A stretch of DNA of 24,375 nucleotides, taken from JAAYCT01 sp964499575. GTDB lineage: Bacteria; Bacillota; Clostridia; Saccharofermentanales; Saccharofermentanaceae. Both the position numbers and the translations under genes were made by a program. The stretch lies in NCBI GenBank assembly GCA_964499575.1, contig CAZCLK010000024.1:1-24375 (forward strand), written 5' to 3'. This document shows, piece by piece, positions 8,981 through 16,872 of this stretch. Position 1 is the stretch's first letter. Every line of letters begins with the position of its first letter. The notes beneath the pieces were generated by a model that worked only from the letters and a program-made list of their open reading frames with translations, was not told the origin of the DNA and did not search any database.

Positions 8981-10969
8981 TTACTTGTGGGGTCTGAAAT
9001 CAAAAAGTCTCACCGTTTCGGGTTCAACTACGGGAACGTAAGGGAAATTGCGTATAAACTGCTCATCAATCAATTGCGTGGAAATAATGCCGGTTAGTGC
9101 CATGTTTTCACGTTCGCTTAATAGATGCCCACCTGTTTGTCGCGCCTTATGCATTAGCTTTGCCACTTTATGAGGAATGAAATAGCCGCTATCCCGTAGC
9201 CTGTGCTCAGACAAGACGGTTTCAATATAGTCCAGTCTGCGCTCTCCCAGGAAGCATTTGGCTATCGGAGCGCGATAGGGTTGCTTCTGTCTATATGCAA
9301 GACGCTCGGGAATCAGCTCTGAGGCAGCTTTTCTGAGGATGTACTTGTCCTTGAGTCCGTTCATTCTATAGCGAGGCGGAATGCGTGCGGCGAATTCCAC
9401 GATTCTGTAATCAAGAAAAGGGAACCGGCCTTCAACGGCGTGAGCCATTGTCATCCTGTCGCCCTGTGAGGATAGAAGATAGTTTGACAGAAAAAGTGTG
9501 CTTTCCGTATATTGCGCCCTGGACAAGGGATCCCACTGAATGAAATCATTGGGAAGGCTGGCTATATAACTGTTGACGAAGTCACCGGCATGGACCGATT
9601 CCTCGCGAAACTGGTCGTTAAAGAATGTATGCAACGTGCCCGTGTTAGACCAACGGATCATGTGAGAATATACGGGGGAATCAACGTTGCACAGATCCTT
9701 CTTGAAGAAGTTTTCCAGAAAAAATAGGGCCCGTGAATCTTCTGGCGCGAAAATGTCCGGGTATAATTTGCGGAATAGTCCGCGGCGGAATTTGGATTCA
9801 GGGACTCTCGCCCAGAAGCGCCTGATCTTGTCTTCTTTAAAAATGTCATAGCCGGCAAAAAGCTCGTCGGCGCCCTCTCCGGTAAGGACAACCTTGAAGC
9901 CGTTTTCACGAACCAGGTTCGACAGCTGATAAAGGGGAGCGGGTGCGGTACGCAGGAGTGGCGTCTCGGCATGCCAAACGACACTAGGAAATGCCCTTCG
10001 GATGTCCGAGTCGGTGCAGCGGATCACGCGATGGTCTGTCCGCAGCGCTTTTACGGCTTGCTGCTGAAAAGCGGATTCGTCAAAGCGGGGGTCTTCAAAG
10101 GCGACGGAAAATGTACAAAGCTTGTTGTTGAAATGTCGTTTTACGATCGACGTTGTGTATGTGCTGTCAAGTCCACCGCTGAGATAGGCGCCAACCGGAA
10201 CATCGGCTCTGAGCCTTATTCGGCAGGAGTCCTGCAGGAGAGCCTTGAGCTCCTCCTTCAAGTCATCGAATGGCCGATCGTCAGGTGTCCGCTCGCCATA
10301 TGGAATTTGCCAGTACCGTTGAATGCGCATGCCCTGGCTGTCAATAAGGGCATAATGAGCCGGCATGAGCTGCAGAATGCCATAAAACGGTGTATTGGAG
10401 CCAGCGGTACTCCAACAGGTGAAAATGTCGGAAAGCGTCTGGGGAAGAAGGCGTCTCTCGACCGCAGGATCCGCGAAAATGGCTTTTATCTCAGAAGCGA
10501 ACACAACCTGTGTCCCTGTAAATCTGTAAAAAAGCGGCCGTATGCCCATCCGGTCCCGGGCAAGAAACATTTGTTTTCTATTTGAGTCCCATATTGCCAA
10601 ACCGAACTGGCCATTCAGGTCCTGAAGCATTTCAGGCCCCTTTTCCTCGAAGAGGTGAACCAGTACCTCCGTATCCGTATTGGTATAGAATTTGTGTCCA
10701 CGGGCAAGAAGTTCGGAGCGAAGCTCGATGTAGTTGAAGACCTCACCATTGTAAACGATCCACAGGGAGCCATCTTCATTATGGATCGGCTGATCGCCGC
10801 CAGAGAGGTCGATGATCTTGAGGCGGGTTGATCCAAGCCCTGCCGTACCATCCATGTAGAGGCCGAACGCATCCGGGCCTCGATGGCGAATCAGACCCAG
10901 CATCCGACGGAGAAGCCTCTCGTCAGGGCTTTTTCCCCCAAAATCAACGATTCCGCAAATTCCGCACAT
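8981..10969 (-). CDS. Asparagine synthase-type glutamine amidotransferase
   Basis: A 662-residue AsnB-family protein. It begins MCGICGI, so Cys2 is available as the class II glutaminase nucleophile after Met removal. The glutaminase domain shows RHRGPDAFG, YNGEVFNY and DTEVLVHLFEE. The synthetase domain has the PP-loop SGGLDS at 264-269 and later GEGADELFAGY. Family members hydrolyse glutamine and use the ammonia to amidate an adenylated carboxylate. In exosortase EPS loci such proteins probably act on sugar or amino-acid substituents rather than free aspartate, which is inference from context. An AGGGC sequence 8-10 nt upstream supports the start. The gene sits between the acyl carrier protein gene (200-nt gap) and the PP-loop gene, with the same orientation as both. 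Confidence 0.9.
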   Translation of the reverse strand: MCGICGIVDFGGKSPDERLLRRMLGLIRHRGPDAFGLYMDGTAGLGSTRLKIIDLSGGDQPIHNEDGSLWIVYNGEVFNYIELRSELLARGHKFYTNTDTEVLVHLFEEKGPEMLQDLNGQFGLAIWDSNRKQMFLARDRMGIRPLFYRFTGTQVVFASEIKAIFADPAVERRLLPQTLSDIFTCWSTAGSNTPFYGILQLMPAHYALIDSQGMRIQRYWQIPYGERTPDDRPFDDLKEELKALLQDSCRIRLRADVPVGAYLSGGLDSTYTTSIVKRHFNNKLCTFSVAFEDPRFDESAFQQQAVKALRTDHRVIRCTDSDIRRAFPSVVWHAETPLLRTAPAPLYQLSNLVRENGFKVVLTGEGADELFAGYDIFKEDKIRRFWARVPESKFRRGLFRKLYPDIFAPEDSRALFFLENFFKKDLCNVDSPVYSHMIRWSNTGTLHTFFNDQFREESVHAGDFVNSYIASLPNDFIQWDPLSRAQYTESTLFLSNYLLSSQGDRMTMAHAVEGRFPFLDYRIVEFAARIPPRYRMNGLKDKYILRKAASELIPERLAYRQKQPYRAPIAKCFLGERRLDYIETVLSEHRLRDSGYFIPHKVAKLMHKARQTGGHLLSERENMALTGIISTQLIDEQFIRNFPYVPVVEPETVRLFDFRPHK

Positions 10970-11169
10970 AATGGGTGCCCTGAGGGATTCCCGGTTGTCT
11001 CAAAGGATTATAAATGTCTTTCGCGGGGGAGGGGATATGGGCAAGCCAAAGAGATCACCGCGAAAACAGCGTAAATTCCATGCGCCGCAAGGGAAGAGGA
11101 GAAAGAATCACGGCCCTGTGACCACTGCGCGGCCGTGCCGCCACTCGTGCATTTAGGATCGGAATGGGA

Positions 11170-11445
11170 TTAAACTGCCGCAGCCTGCTTCTTCTGGTCC
11201 AGTTTCTCGCGAATGAAACGACTGATACTATTGATAGTATCGAGGTTTTCGGGGACCAGTTCTTCATCCTGTACCTTTATTCCGTAGTTTTTTTCAATAA
11301 AGCCGATCAACTCTAAAACGCCGGTAGAATCGATAATGCCGGTTTCCAGCAGCGAATCATTTTCCGGTATTTGTTTGGCACTATCGAACAGGAAATTTGC
11401 CGTCAGGTAATCGACCACCTGTTGTTTTATGCTTGTGTCGTTCAT
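11170..11445 (-). CDS. Acyl carrier protein
   Basis: A 91-residue acidic protein with the phosphopantetheine attachment motif IIDSTGVLELI (Ser40 in DST) and the helical pattern of acyl carrier proteins. After 4'-phosphopantetheinylation it would carry an acyl or aminoacyl group, most likely loaded by the AMP-forming ligase at 6189-7814. The start at 11445 (MNDTSIK) is chosen because GAAGG lies a few nt upstream. A further in-frame start at 11484 would add 13 residues with no family support. Stand-alone carrier proteins of this kind are common in exosortase-associated EPS loci. A 200-nt non-coding gap separates it from the amidotransferase gene downstream. Confidence 0.88.
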   Translation of the reverse strand: MNDTSIKQQVVDYLTANFLFDSAKQIPENDSLLETGIIDSTGVLELIGFIEKNYGIKVQDEELVPENLDTINSISRFIREKLDQKKQAAAV

Positions 11446-11777
11446 AATCCCTTCACCAATTGGCATGAAAAGGTCTGCACTCAAGAAGTTTCGCGGCGGG
11501 CCTGAACCTGCTTATTGTCAGCGACAGAATAGCTGGAATAACGAAATATTTCATTCCCGCATGATCGAAATCTTCTATGGGCACTCCGGCATTCATTTGT
11601 ATGAATGAAGCATTTATCCAGCTTTCCCGAACTGCAAAACGTGGAATTATATCCTATATCGTATGGTTTTGTTCAGCCATGCATTACGGCTGAAATCGGT
11701 TCTTCAACTGCTCAATAGGGCTGCCGGCGCTAATTCCGAAAGCGAAATCCTGCTACCGTGGCACGTCGAGTATTTTA
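11446..11777. other. 332-nt intergenic region between the SGNH lipoprotein and carrier-protein genes
   Basis: No supported gene is seen. The stretch is AT-richer than the flanking genes. It may carry the promoter for the carrier protein and amidotransferase genes, but no confident -35/-10 or -24/-12 pair could be picked by eye. Confidence 0.45.
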
Positions 11778-12608
11778 TCAGTTGCCGTCAATGTCGGATA
11801 GAATGGCAAGAAGTTGCCTTGCGGCATAATACCTTCCTGTCGCATTCAGATGGCCGCCATCATGGGTGTAATCCCTAATGAGAGAATAATATTCCCGGCC
11901 ATTTTCCTTGAATGACTCCCTCTTCCCATCAGGGTAGGTTGATTCGAGTGCGGCCAGATCATAGATAGTTTCACGGTCGCCATATTTATCAATCAGCATC
12001 CTGTTGAATTCATTCCGAATCACATTAGCCTGGTCGCCCTTGGTAAAATTCCTGATGATGCTCCGTCCACCCCACCTGTGCGCCATAAGGGGAACCGTAA
12101 AATGCACAAGCGTTAAATTGGGGAAGGACTTTTTAATGGATTCCATTGTTTCCACGTAGTAGCCAAATATTTCGGGAACATTAGTGTCCGGAGCAAAATC
12201 CACGTAGCAGAATTTGAAAAAAGCAATATCCAGGTGGCTGCCATTTTCATTTTCCATCAGGAAATGTTTGAAGGCATCGCACTTGCCCTTGGGGAATCCA
12301 TTCTTTCCGTTTTGTTGATGGTAGATTCCGGGCAGATCAAAGGCGGCCCTATTTTCGGGCTCCATTTCAACAACCGCGAGCCTTTGGAAACGAGCATCTT
12401 TGTCCTTTATCTCCTGAATGCCCTGCAAAATATTATAGCCGACAGACTTGTGTCCGAAATAGATCCGCTTGTTCAAAAGACGTTCCAGCATTTCAGCGTT
12501 TATATCATCGCTCTCTCTGGCCGTGTTTAGCAGGGAATCGCCTTGAGAGCACCCTCCCATAAACAAGACAGGCAAAATCGCAAGCAATCCTGCAAAAAAT
12601 GTTTTCAT
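11778..12608 (-). CDS. SGNH-fold lipoprotein, probable polysaccharide O-acetylation partner
   Basis: A 276-residue predicted lipoprotein. The signal peptide ends LFMGGC (Cys20), with Met at the -3 position, which is a little unusual. SGNH-type blocks can be picked out: GHKSVG at 52-57 with Ser55 as candidate nucleophile, and a C-terminal Asp-His pair in DGGHLN (Asp250, His253). The start at 12608 has an excellent GGGAGG 5 nt upstream, which rules out the longer in-frame start at 12680. The MBOAT O-acyltransferase gene lies 123 nt upstream. By analogy with AlgI/AlgJ and PatA/PatB pairs, this protein could transfer or remove acetyl groups on exported polysaccharide in the periplasm. The exact family name is not certain to me, and the role is inference from fold motifs and context. 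Confidence 0.75.
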   Translation of the reverse strand: MKTFFAGLLAILPVLFMGGCSQGDSLLNTARESDDINAEMLERLLNKRIYFGHKSVGYNILQGIQEIKDKDARFQRLAVVEMEPENRAAFDLPGIYHQQNGKNGFPKGKCDAFKHFLMENENGSHLDIAFFKFCYVDFAPDTNVPEIFGYYVETMESIKKSFPNLTLVHFTVPLMAHRWGGRSIIRNFTKGDQANVIRNEFNRMLIDKYGDRETIYDLAALESTYPDGKRESFKENGREYYSLIRDYTHDGGHLNATGRYYAARQLLAILSDIDGN

Positions 12609-12731
12609 AAAATCCTCCCGCAATCGGTTGGCCTCGATTTCAGCAAACGAACCGGCGCAACCCCAACTGTTCCTGCGCATTGAACCTTTAGATTATCATA
12701 TACACTGGCGGCCGCAAATTCTCTCAGCCGA

Positions 12732-13997
12732 TTATAATGGACTGAGCATTCTCGAAAACAGAAACATGAGGTTTTCAATATCCATCGAAAAAAGCACGAT
12801 GCCGGCGGCAAAGAACATGAAGGTGCCGATTCTTCCCGTCATTATGCTATACGGCGAAAGGAAATACTTTCTTAGGGACGGGTTCCGGGTTCGTCTCTTA
12901 TACTTCTGATAAATGTTCAAGCATGCAAGCCCCAGTCCGTGGTAAGCGCCCCAAACCACGAAATTCCAGGACTCTCCATGCCACATGCCGCAAATAATGA
13001 AGGTCGCGATAATGCAGATATTGGAAAGCAAGACAGGATGCGCGGCGAGATACGGACTCCTTCGCAGCTTTTTGACAAGAGGCCAGTAGATGTAATCCGT
13101 CAGCCACCGGGTCAGTGTCATGTGCCAGTTTGCCCATAGTTCCTGAATATTCTTTTTTAGGAATGGATTGTTGAAATTCTCGGGCAGCCCTATTCCCATA
13201 ATTCTCGAACACCCGATTGCCATATCCGAATAACCCGCAAAATCGAAATAAATATACAGAGTGTATGCAAACATTCCGGTAAATAGTTGCGAAGCGGGTA
13301 GTTGACCGATTGGACCGGGAAGGTTCGCGAAAACGTATGGCCAGACAATGGGACAAAGGACAAACTTTTTGAACAGGCCGTGTATGATTCTTTCCGAGCC
13401 GGCACTTAAATCCGTGCGCAGAGTGCCTTTATTTTCCGAATGCAATTGCTTATGGAAATCGCCGTAACGTGTGATGGGTCCGCTGATAAAGGAAGGAAAA
13501 AACAAGGCATAATTGAAAAAAGTCAACGCGCTGAAGGAGCTAATCTTTCGCTTGTAGCACTCAACCACGAAGTGGATCATCTTGAAGGAAAAATAGGAGA
13601 TGCCTACCACAAATATTGCCTTTGAGGCACCGAACGGTGCTCCTCCTATAGCAGCATAGAGTTTCTCTTGGACGACGCTATACTTAAAAAAGACCAGAAT
13701 CGACACGAGTAAGCTTACAGCGGAAATCGAAAAGAGAAGTCTATTTCTTTTGGCCGCGAGCATTGCATCCTTGCTCAGGGCCCATCCCATCATCCATGTC
13801 ACCGATGTAATTGAGAGCACAAATAGAAGCGACTGAATGCCAAAGGCTGGTAATGCCAGAAGCATTACAATATTGGAACCTAGCAAAGCAGCTATCCTTA
13901 ACCTTCGAGCACTGCGAAGAAACCGCAAAAGAATGGCTATAAAAGCGAAGGCTAGCCAAAACAAAAGATCATAGTAGAAATTAAATGTCAGATGCAT
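12732..13997 (-). CDS. MBOAT-family O-acyltransferase (AlgI-like)
   Basis: A 421-residue polytopic membrane protein. Characteristic MBOAT segments are present: YFDFAGYSDMAIG (about 250-262), ELWANWHMTLTRWLTDYIY (about 286-304) and the catalytic His region IICGMWHG, with His340. Proteins of this family move acetyl groups across the inner membrane to acetylate exopolysaccharide or peptidoglycan, usually with an SGNH-type periplasmic partner. A candidate partner is encoded immediately downstream. The length is somewhat below the 450-500 residues common for AlgI-like members, but both ends look complete. The start at 13997 lacks a clear Shine-Dalgarno sequence and is preceded by a very AT-rich stretch. 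Confidence 0.9.
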   Translation of the reverse strand: MHLTFNFYYDLLFWLAFAFIAILLRFLRSARRLRIAALLGSNIVMLLALPAFGIQSLLFVLSITSVTWMMGWALSKDAMLAAKRNRLLFSISAVSLLVSILVFFKYSVVQEKLYAAIGGAPFGASKAIFVVGISYFSFKMIHFVVECYKRKISSFSALTFFNYALFFPSFISGPITRYGDFHKQLHSENKGTLRTDLSAGSERIIHGLFKKFVLCPIVWPYVFANLPGPIGQLPASQLFTGMFAYTLYIYFDFAGYSDMAIGCSRIMGIGLPENFNNPFLKKNIQELWANWHMTLTRWLTDYIYWPLVKKLRRSPYLAAHPVLLSNICIIATFIICGMWHGESWNFVVWGAYHGLGLACLNIYQKYKRRTRNPSLRKYFLSPYSIMTGRIGTFMFFAAGIVLFSMDIENLMFLFSRMLSPL

Positions 13998-14364
13998 TAT
14001 TAATTAATCTAATGAGGCACTTTCGGTGTGAACAGATGACTACAGAAAATATGGTCGCGATCAGCACTATCGCAAAAGGTTTTGCTAGAAATTTACATAG
14101 ATGAATTGGGGCATCTCAGTAGAAGCGTTATTGGTATCATTTGCAAACAAAAATACAATAATCCAGAAAACTTCAAATGTAATAACAATAACTTTCATGT
14201 TCTTGAGAATGTGGTCTTTTACCCGTGATTTCATTAAGAAGCCAGTAAGGAGTTTGTGGTTATTTGCGGCATAAGCATAATCGTTCATTTGGCAGAACGA
14301 AAAGGCGTTTTATTGCTTCGTAATATCTAGTGGGATACTAATTACATAAGAAGATATCATATGT
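13998..14364. other. AT-rich intergenic region with one weak small ORF
   Basis: This 367-nt AT-rich gap lies between the deacetylase and MBOAT genes. The only candidate is a 67-codon minus-strand frame at 14085-14288 with one hydrophobic segment (VIVITFEVFWIIVFLF). It has no ribosome binding site and no family that I recognise, so it is noted here rather than called. The region may be decayed coding sequence or leader sequence for the MBOAT gene. Confidence 0.4.
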
Positions 14365-15153
14365 TTAACTGTGCGCGTGTTTAGGTAATCTTTTATATAC
14401 TTCGCAAACAGGTAGAATAATTGAACCTGAAAATACCGCATGGCGTACGATATTTTCAAATAATTGTGGGGTGCAGCCAAAACGGCTAGGATTCTCACTG
14501 ATGTCATGTGTTGAAAAGATAAGCCAACCCTTCCGTATTGCGTTCTGTTCTATCATGCGCTTCAAGGAGTGCTCGGTTTCCCGATTTATGGTGTCTATAA
14601 AACAGGAGTATAATAAATTTAGATCAATCATTCCATAGTTGAAGGTTTGCCCTCCACCTCTGCAACAGTTGAAATGCTTGCCTGCTACAAATTTGTTTCG
14701 GGGATGTGGCTGTGCCTTTGGGTAGGACATCGATGCAAAATTGTCCCCCCCTACAATTGTGCGTAGTGCTTTTCGGTTATTAATAAGTGACTGTTCGAAA
14801 GCCTCGGAATTGCCTTTCCATGCGTCTATGTGGTCATACGTATGACATCCCAATTCGTGGCCTTCTTTGAGTAGCATAATTAAATGTTCCATTCTAAAAA
14901 GGGAACCAACTGGGGATCTTTTATTCATTAGTCCGAGTGATACGTAGTACGAGCCCCTTAAGGAATATTTTTGCAAAATATGGCCACCGTTATCATATGC
15001 AGAGCAGGGAAAATCATCAAAAGTAAAGGAAATATATGCATGGTCGGCATTCCACATATACGGTCGCTGTGAGAAAATCCTACTTATGCTATTCCTGAAA
15101 TGATTGCTGATTCGCGATCGAATTAAACTATAGTCGTGTTGTGGAAAGGGCAT
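14365..15153 (-). CDS. NodB-like polysaccharide deacetylase (CE4-type)
   Basis: A 262-residue protein with the marks of carbohydrate esterase family 4: the TFDD motif (Asp46-Asp47), HTYDH at 104-108 supplying two metal-ligand histidines, a degenerate SYPKAQPHPR segment in the place of the family's arginine motif, and STHD near 214-217 with His216. Such enzymes remove N- or O-acetyl groups from polysaccharides. No signal peptide or membrane segment is seen, so it may act on cytoplasmic precursors or be exported by another route. It does not look like the usual XrtA-associated deacetylase, whose N-terminus I recall as different. A modest GGGA-like sequence precedes the start at 15153. The gene is AT-rich compared with the prs genes. 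Confidence 0.82.
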   Translation of the reverse strand: MPFPQHDYSLIRSRISNHFRNSISRIFSQRPYMWNADHAYISFTFDDFPCSAYDNGGHILQKYSLRGSYYVSLGLMNKRSPVGSLFRMEHLIMLLKEGHELGCHTYDHIDAWKGNSEAFEQSLINNRKALRTIVGGDNFASMSYPKAQPHPRNKFVAGKHFNCCRGGGQTFNYGMIDLNLLYSCFIDTINRETEHSLKRMIEQNAIRKGWLIFSTHDISENPSRFGCTPQLFENIVRHAVFSGSIILPVCEVYKRLPKHAHS

Positions 15154-15490
15154 TTATAATTCCCAATTATTCTATTCCGAATCGCGTATGGCGATGTTGC
15201 GATGTTTCGCGGGAATAGGAAATAAAGTGTAACTGTCGGTCGTAATGGACATAGTATTACGAGATCCAATTAATCAAAGAGCCGAAATATTGATGCAAGG
15301 ACATGCGATTAGTGATGGCCACATGTGTGTGCGCATATCGCGATAGGACTGTGTGACCTGCATAATGTAAAGAGCGAAAAGACAGGGGCGTATAAAAATG
15401 CATCGGGAATATCTTACTGAACGTCGGATGATAACAATACCTCTGTCTGTGGGTGTGCTTTGCCAGGGGGTGTAACTTTCTTTCTGCAAA
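15154..15490. other. 337-nt intergenic region upstream of the deacetylase gene
   Basis: No supported gene or RNA is seen. It lies between the deacetylase start and the repeat block that begins the IS256-type element, and would have contained the promoter or the junction with the flippase gene before the element arrived. No target duplication could be identified. Confidence 0.4.
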
Positions 15491-15667
15491 TTCAGTTTAG
15501 TTCTTTTGAATCTGATTTGGTTTTGGGACTGAAGTGGAGGCGAGGGAACCGAGCCGGAACGAAGGTCCCAAAACCAAATCAGACAGCCTTGTAGTGGTGG
15601 GCCAAATCTGTTTTCCTGTTCTTTTGAACGACCAATTCAATTGAAAGGAAACCGAAGTGGCCCACCA
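15491..15667 (+). repeat. 5' block of the IS256-type element with 19-bp perfect hairpin
   Basis: The block upstream of the IS256-type transposase contains a perfect 19-bp inverted repeat (15511-15529 with 15565-15583) around a 35-nt loop. A second inverted pair of 10 nt follows, TGGTGGGCCA at 15595-15604 with its complement at 15658-15667. This second pair overlaps the GTG start codon of the transposase and could limit its translation. Much of the block recurs at 23132-23304, where the loop of the first hairpin is in the opposite orientation. The structures are seen directly. Assignment to the insertion sequence end is inference, because no matching right end was found. Confidence 0.7.
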
Positions 15668-16763
15668 ATCCGACTGTAACGTAGTAGATACCGTAGTGCA
15701 ACTGCTTAGCGAATCTGGGCTGTCCCAGATGGCAGAGGCCATGCGAATTATGCTCAACGAAGCCATGAGAATCGAGCGGTCTCGGGCAATTGAGGCTGAA
15801 CCATACCAGCGGACCGAGCGCCGGAGAGGATACGCCAACGGGTTTAAGCCAAAAACAGTGAATACGCGTCTGGGAGCCATCACGTTTGATGTACCGCAAA
15901 CCCGAGACATCGAGTTTTTCCCATCAGCTCTGGAAAAGGGCATCCGCAGCGAACGGGCGCTAAAGCTTGCTATCGCAGAGATGTACGTTCAGGGTGTGTC
16001 CACCCGCAAGGTCACCGAAGTCATGCAGCAGCTCTGCGGACTCGACGTGTCGAGCGCCCAGGTCAGCCGCGCCACCCAGTTGCTGGACGAAGAGCTGGCG
16101 GCCTGGCGCCAACGACCGATTGGTAGGATCCAATACCTGATTCTGGATGCCCGATACGAAAAGATTCGCCATGGCGGTTCCGTGGTTTCCTGCGCCGTGC
16201 TCATTGCGGTGGGAATCACACCCGAGGGGCGCCGCAGTCTGCTGGGTGTGAGCGTCTCGTTAAGCGAAGCGGAAGTGCATTGGCGCGATTTTATTGCCAA
16301 TTTGCAGGATCGAGGGATGCATGGCGTCAAACTGATGGTCAGCGACAATCATGCCGGCCTGAAAGCTGCACGCGAAGCACGCCTTCCCGGTGTACTTTGG
16401 CAACGATGCCAGTTTCACTTGCAGCAGAATGCCTGCCATGCAGAAGCCGATCGCCTTCTGCAGCTTACTGTGAAAAAAAACGAGAAAACGGCACCAAAAC
16501 TTGTAGCCTGGATGTCCGAGAATGTGCCTGAAGGCCTGACCGTATTTGCGTTTCCGGAAGCACATCGCCGCTGCTTGCGGACCTCCAATATGCTCGAACG
16601 AACCAACAAGGAGATAAAACGCCGCACCAGAGTTGCCACGCTGTTCCCAAACGAGGCCTCCCTGCTGCGGTTAGTCAACGCAGTTTTGATGGAAATCAGC
16701 GAAGAATGGGAAACTGAAAAGCTTTACTTACGAATGGAAAACGGTGGCACCGTCACACAGTAA
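15657..16763 (+). CDS. IS256/mutator-type transposase, probably internally deleted
   Basis: A 368-residue transposase of the IS256 family, on the strand opposite to the EPS genes. The catalytic acids are recognisable in LILDARYEK, LMVSDNHAGL and SNMLERTNKEIKRR, and the C-terminus NAVLMEISEEWET is typical. The GTG start at 15657 has AAAGGA 7 nt upstream. Family members are usually about 400 residues. Here QFHLQQNA runs straight into CHAEADRLLQ, where I expect some 25-30 further residues, so an in-frame deletion between the second Asp and the Glu is likely. The protein may therefore be inactive. The right terminal repeat was not recognised in 16764-16872. It separates the flippase gene from the deacetylase gene. 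Confidence 0.85.
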   Translation: MAHQSDCNVVDTVVQLLSESGLSQMAEAMRIMLNEAMRIERSRAIEAEPYQRTERRRGYANGFKPKTVNTRLGAITFDVPQTRDIEFFPSALEKGIRSERALKLAIAEMYVQGVSTRKVTEVMQQLCGLDVSSAQVSRATQLLDEELAAWRQRPIGRIQYLILDARYEKIRHGGSVVSCAVLIAVGITPEGRRSLLGVSVSLSEAEVHWRDFIANLQDRGMHGVKLMVSDNHAGLKAAREARLPGVLWQRCQFHLQQNACHAEADRLLQLTVKKNEKTAPKLVAWMSENVPEGLTVFAFPEAHRRCLRTSNMLERTNKEIKRRTRVATLFPNEASLLRLVNAVLMEISEEWETEKLYLRMENGGTVTQ

Positions 16764-16872
16764 AAATGAATTTAAAAAAATAAAGTTTCTTCGCTTTTTG
16801 CCAGAGCAAAGCAATGCCAACCCTATCGGCGTGATCGATTAAACATACCACTATTTATTAGGTGAGGATCTA

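Noticed and set aside
14085..14288. 67-codon small membrane protein
   Set aside because: It has no ribosome binding site and no recognisable family, and AT-rich DNA easily produces hydrophobic frames.
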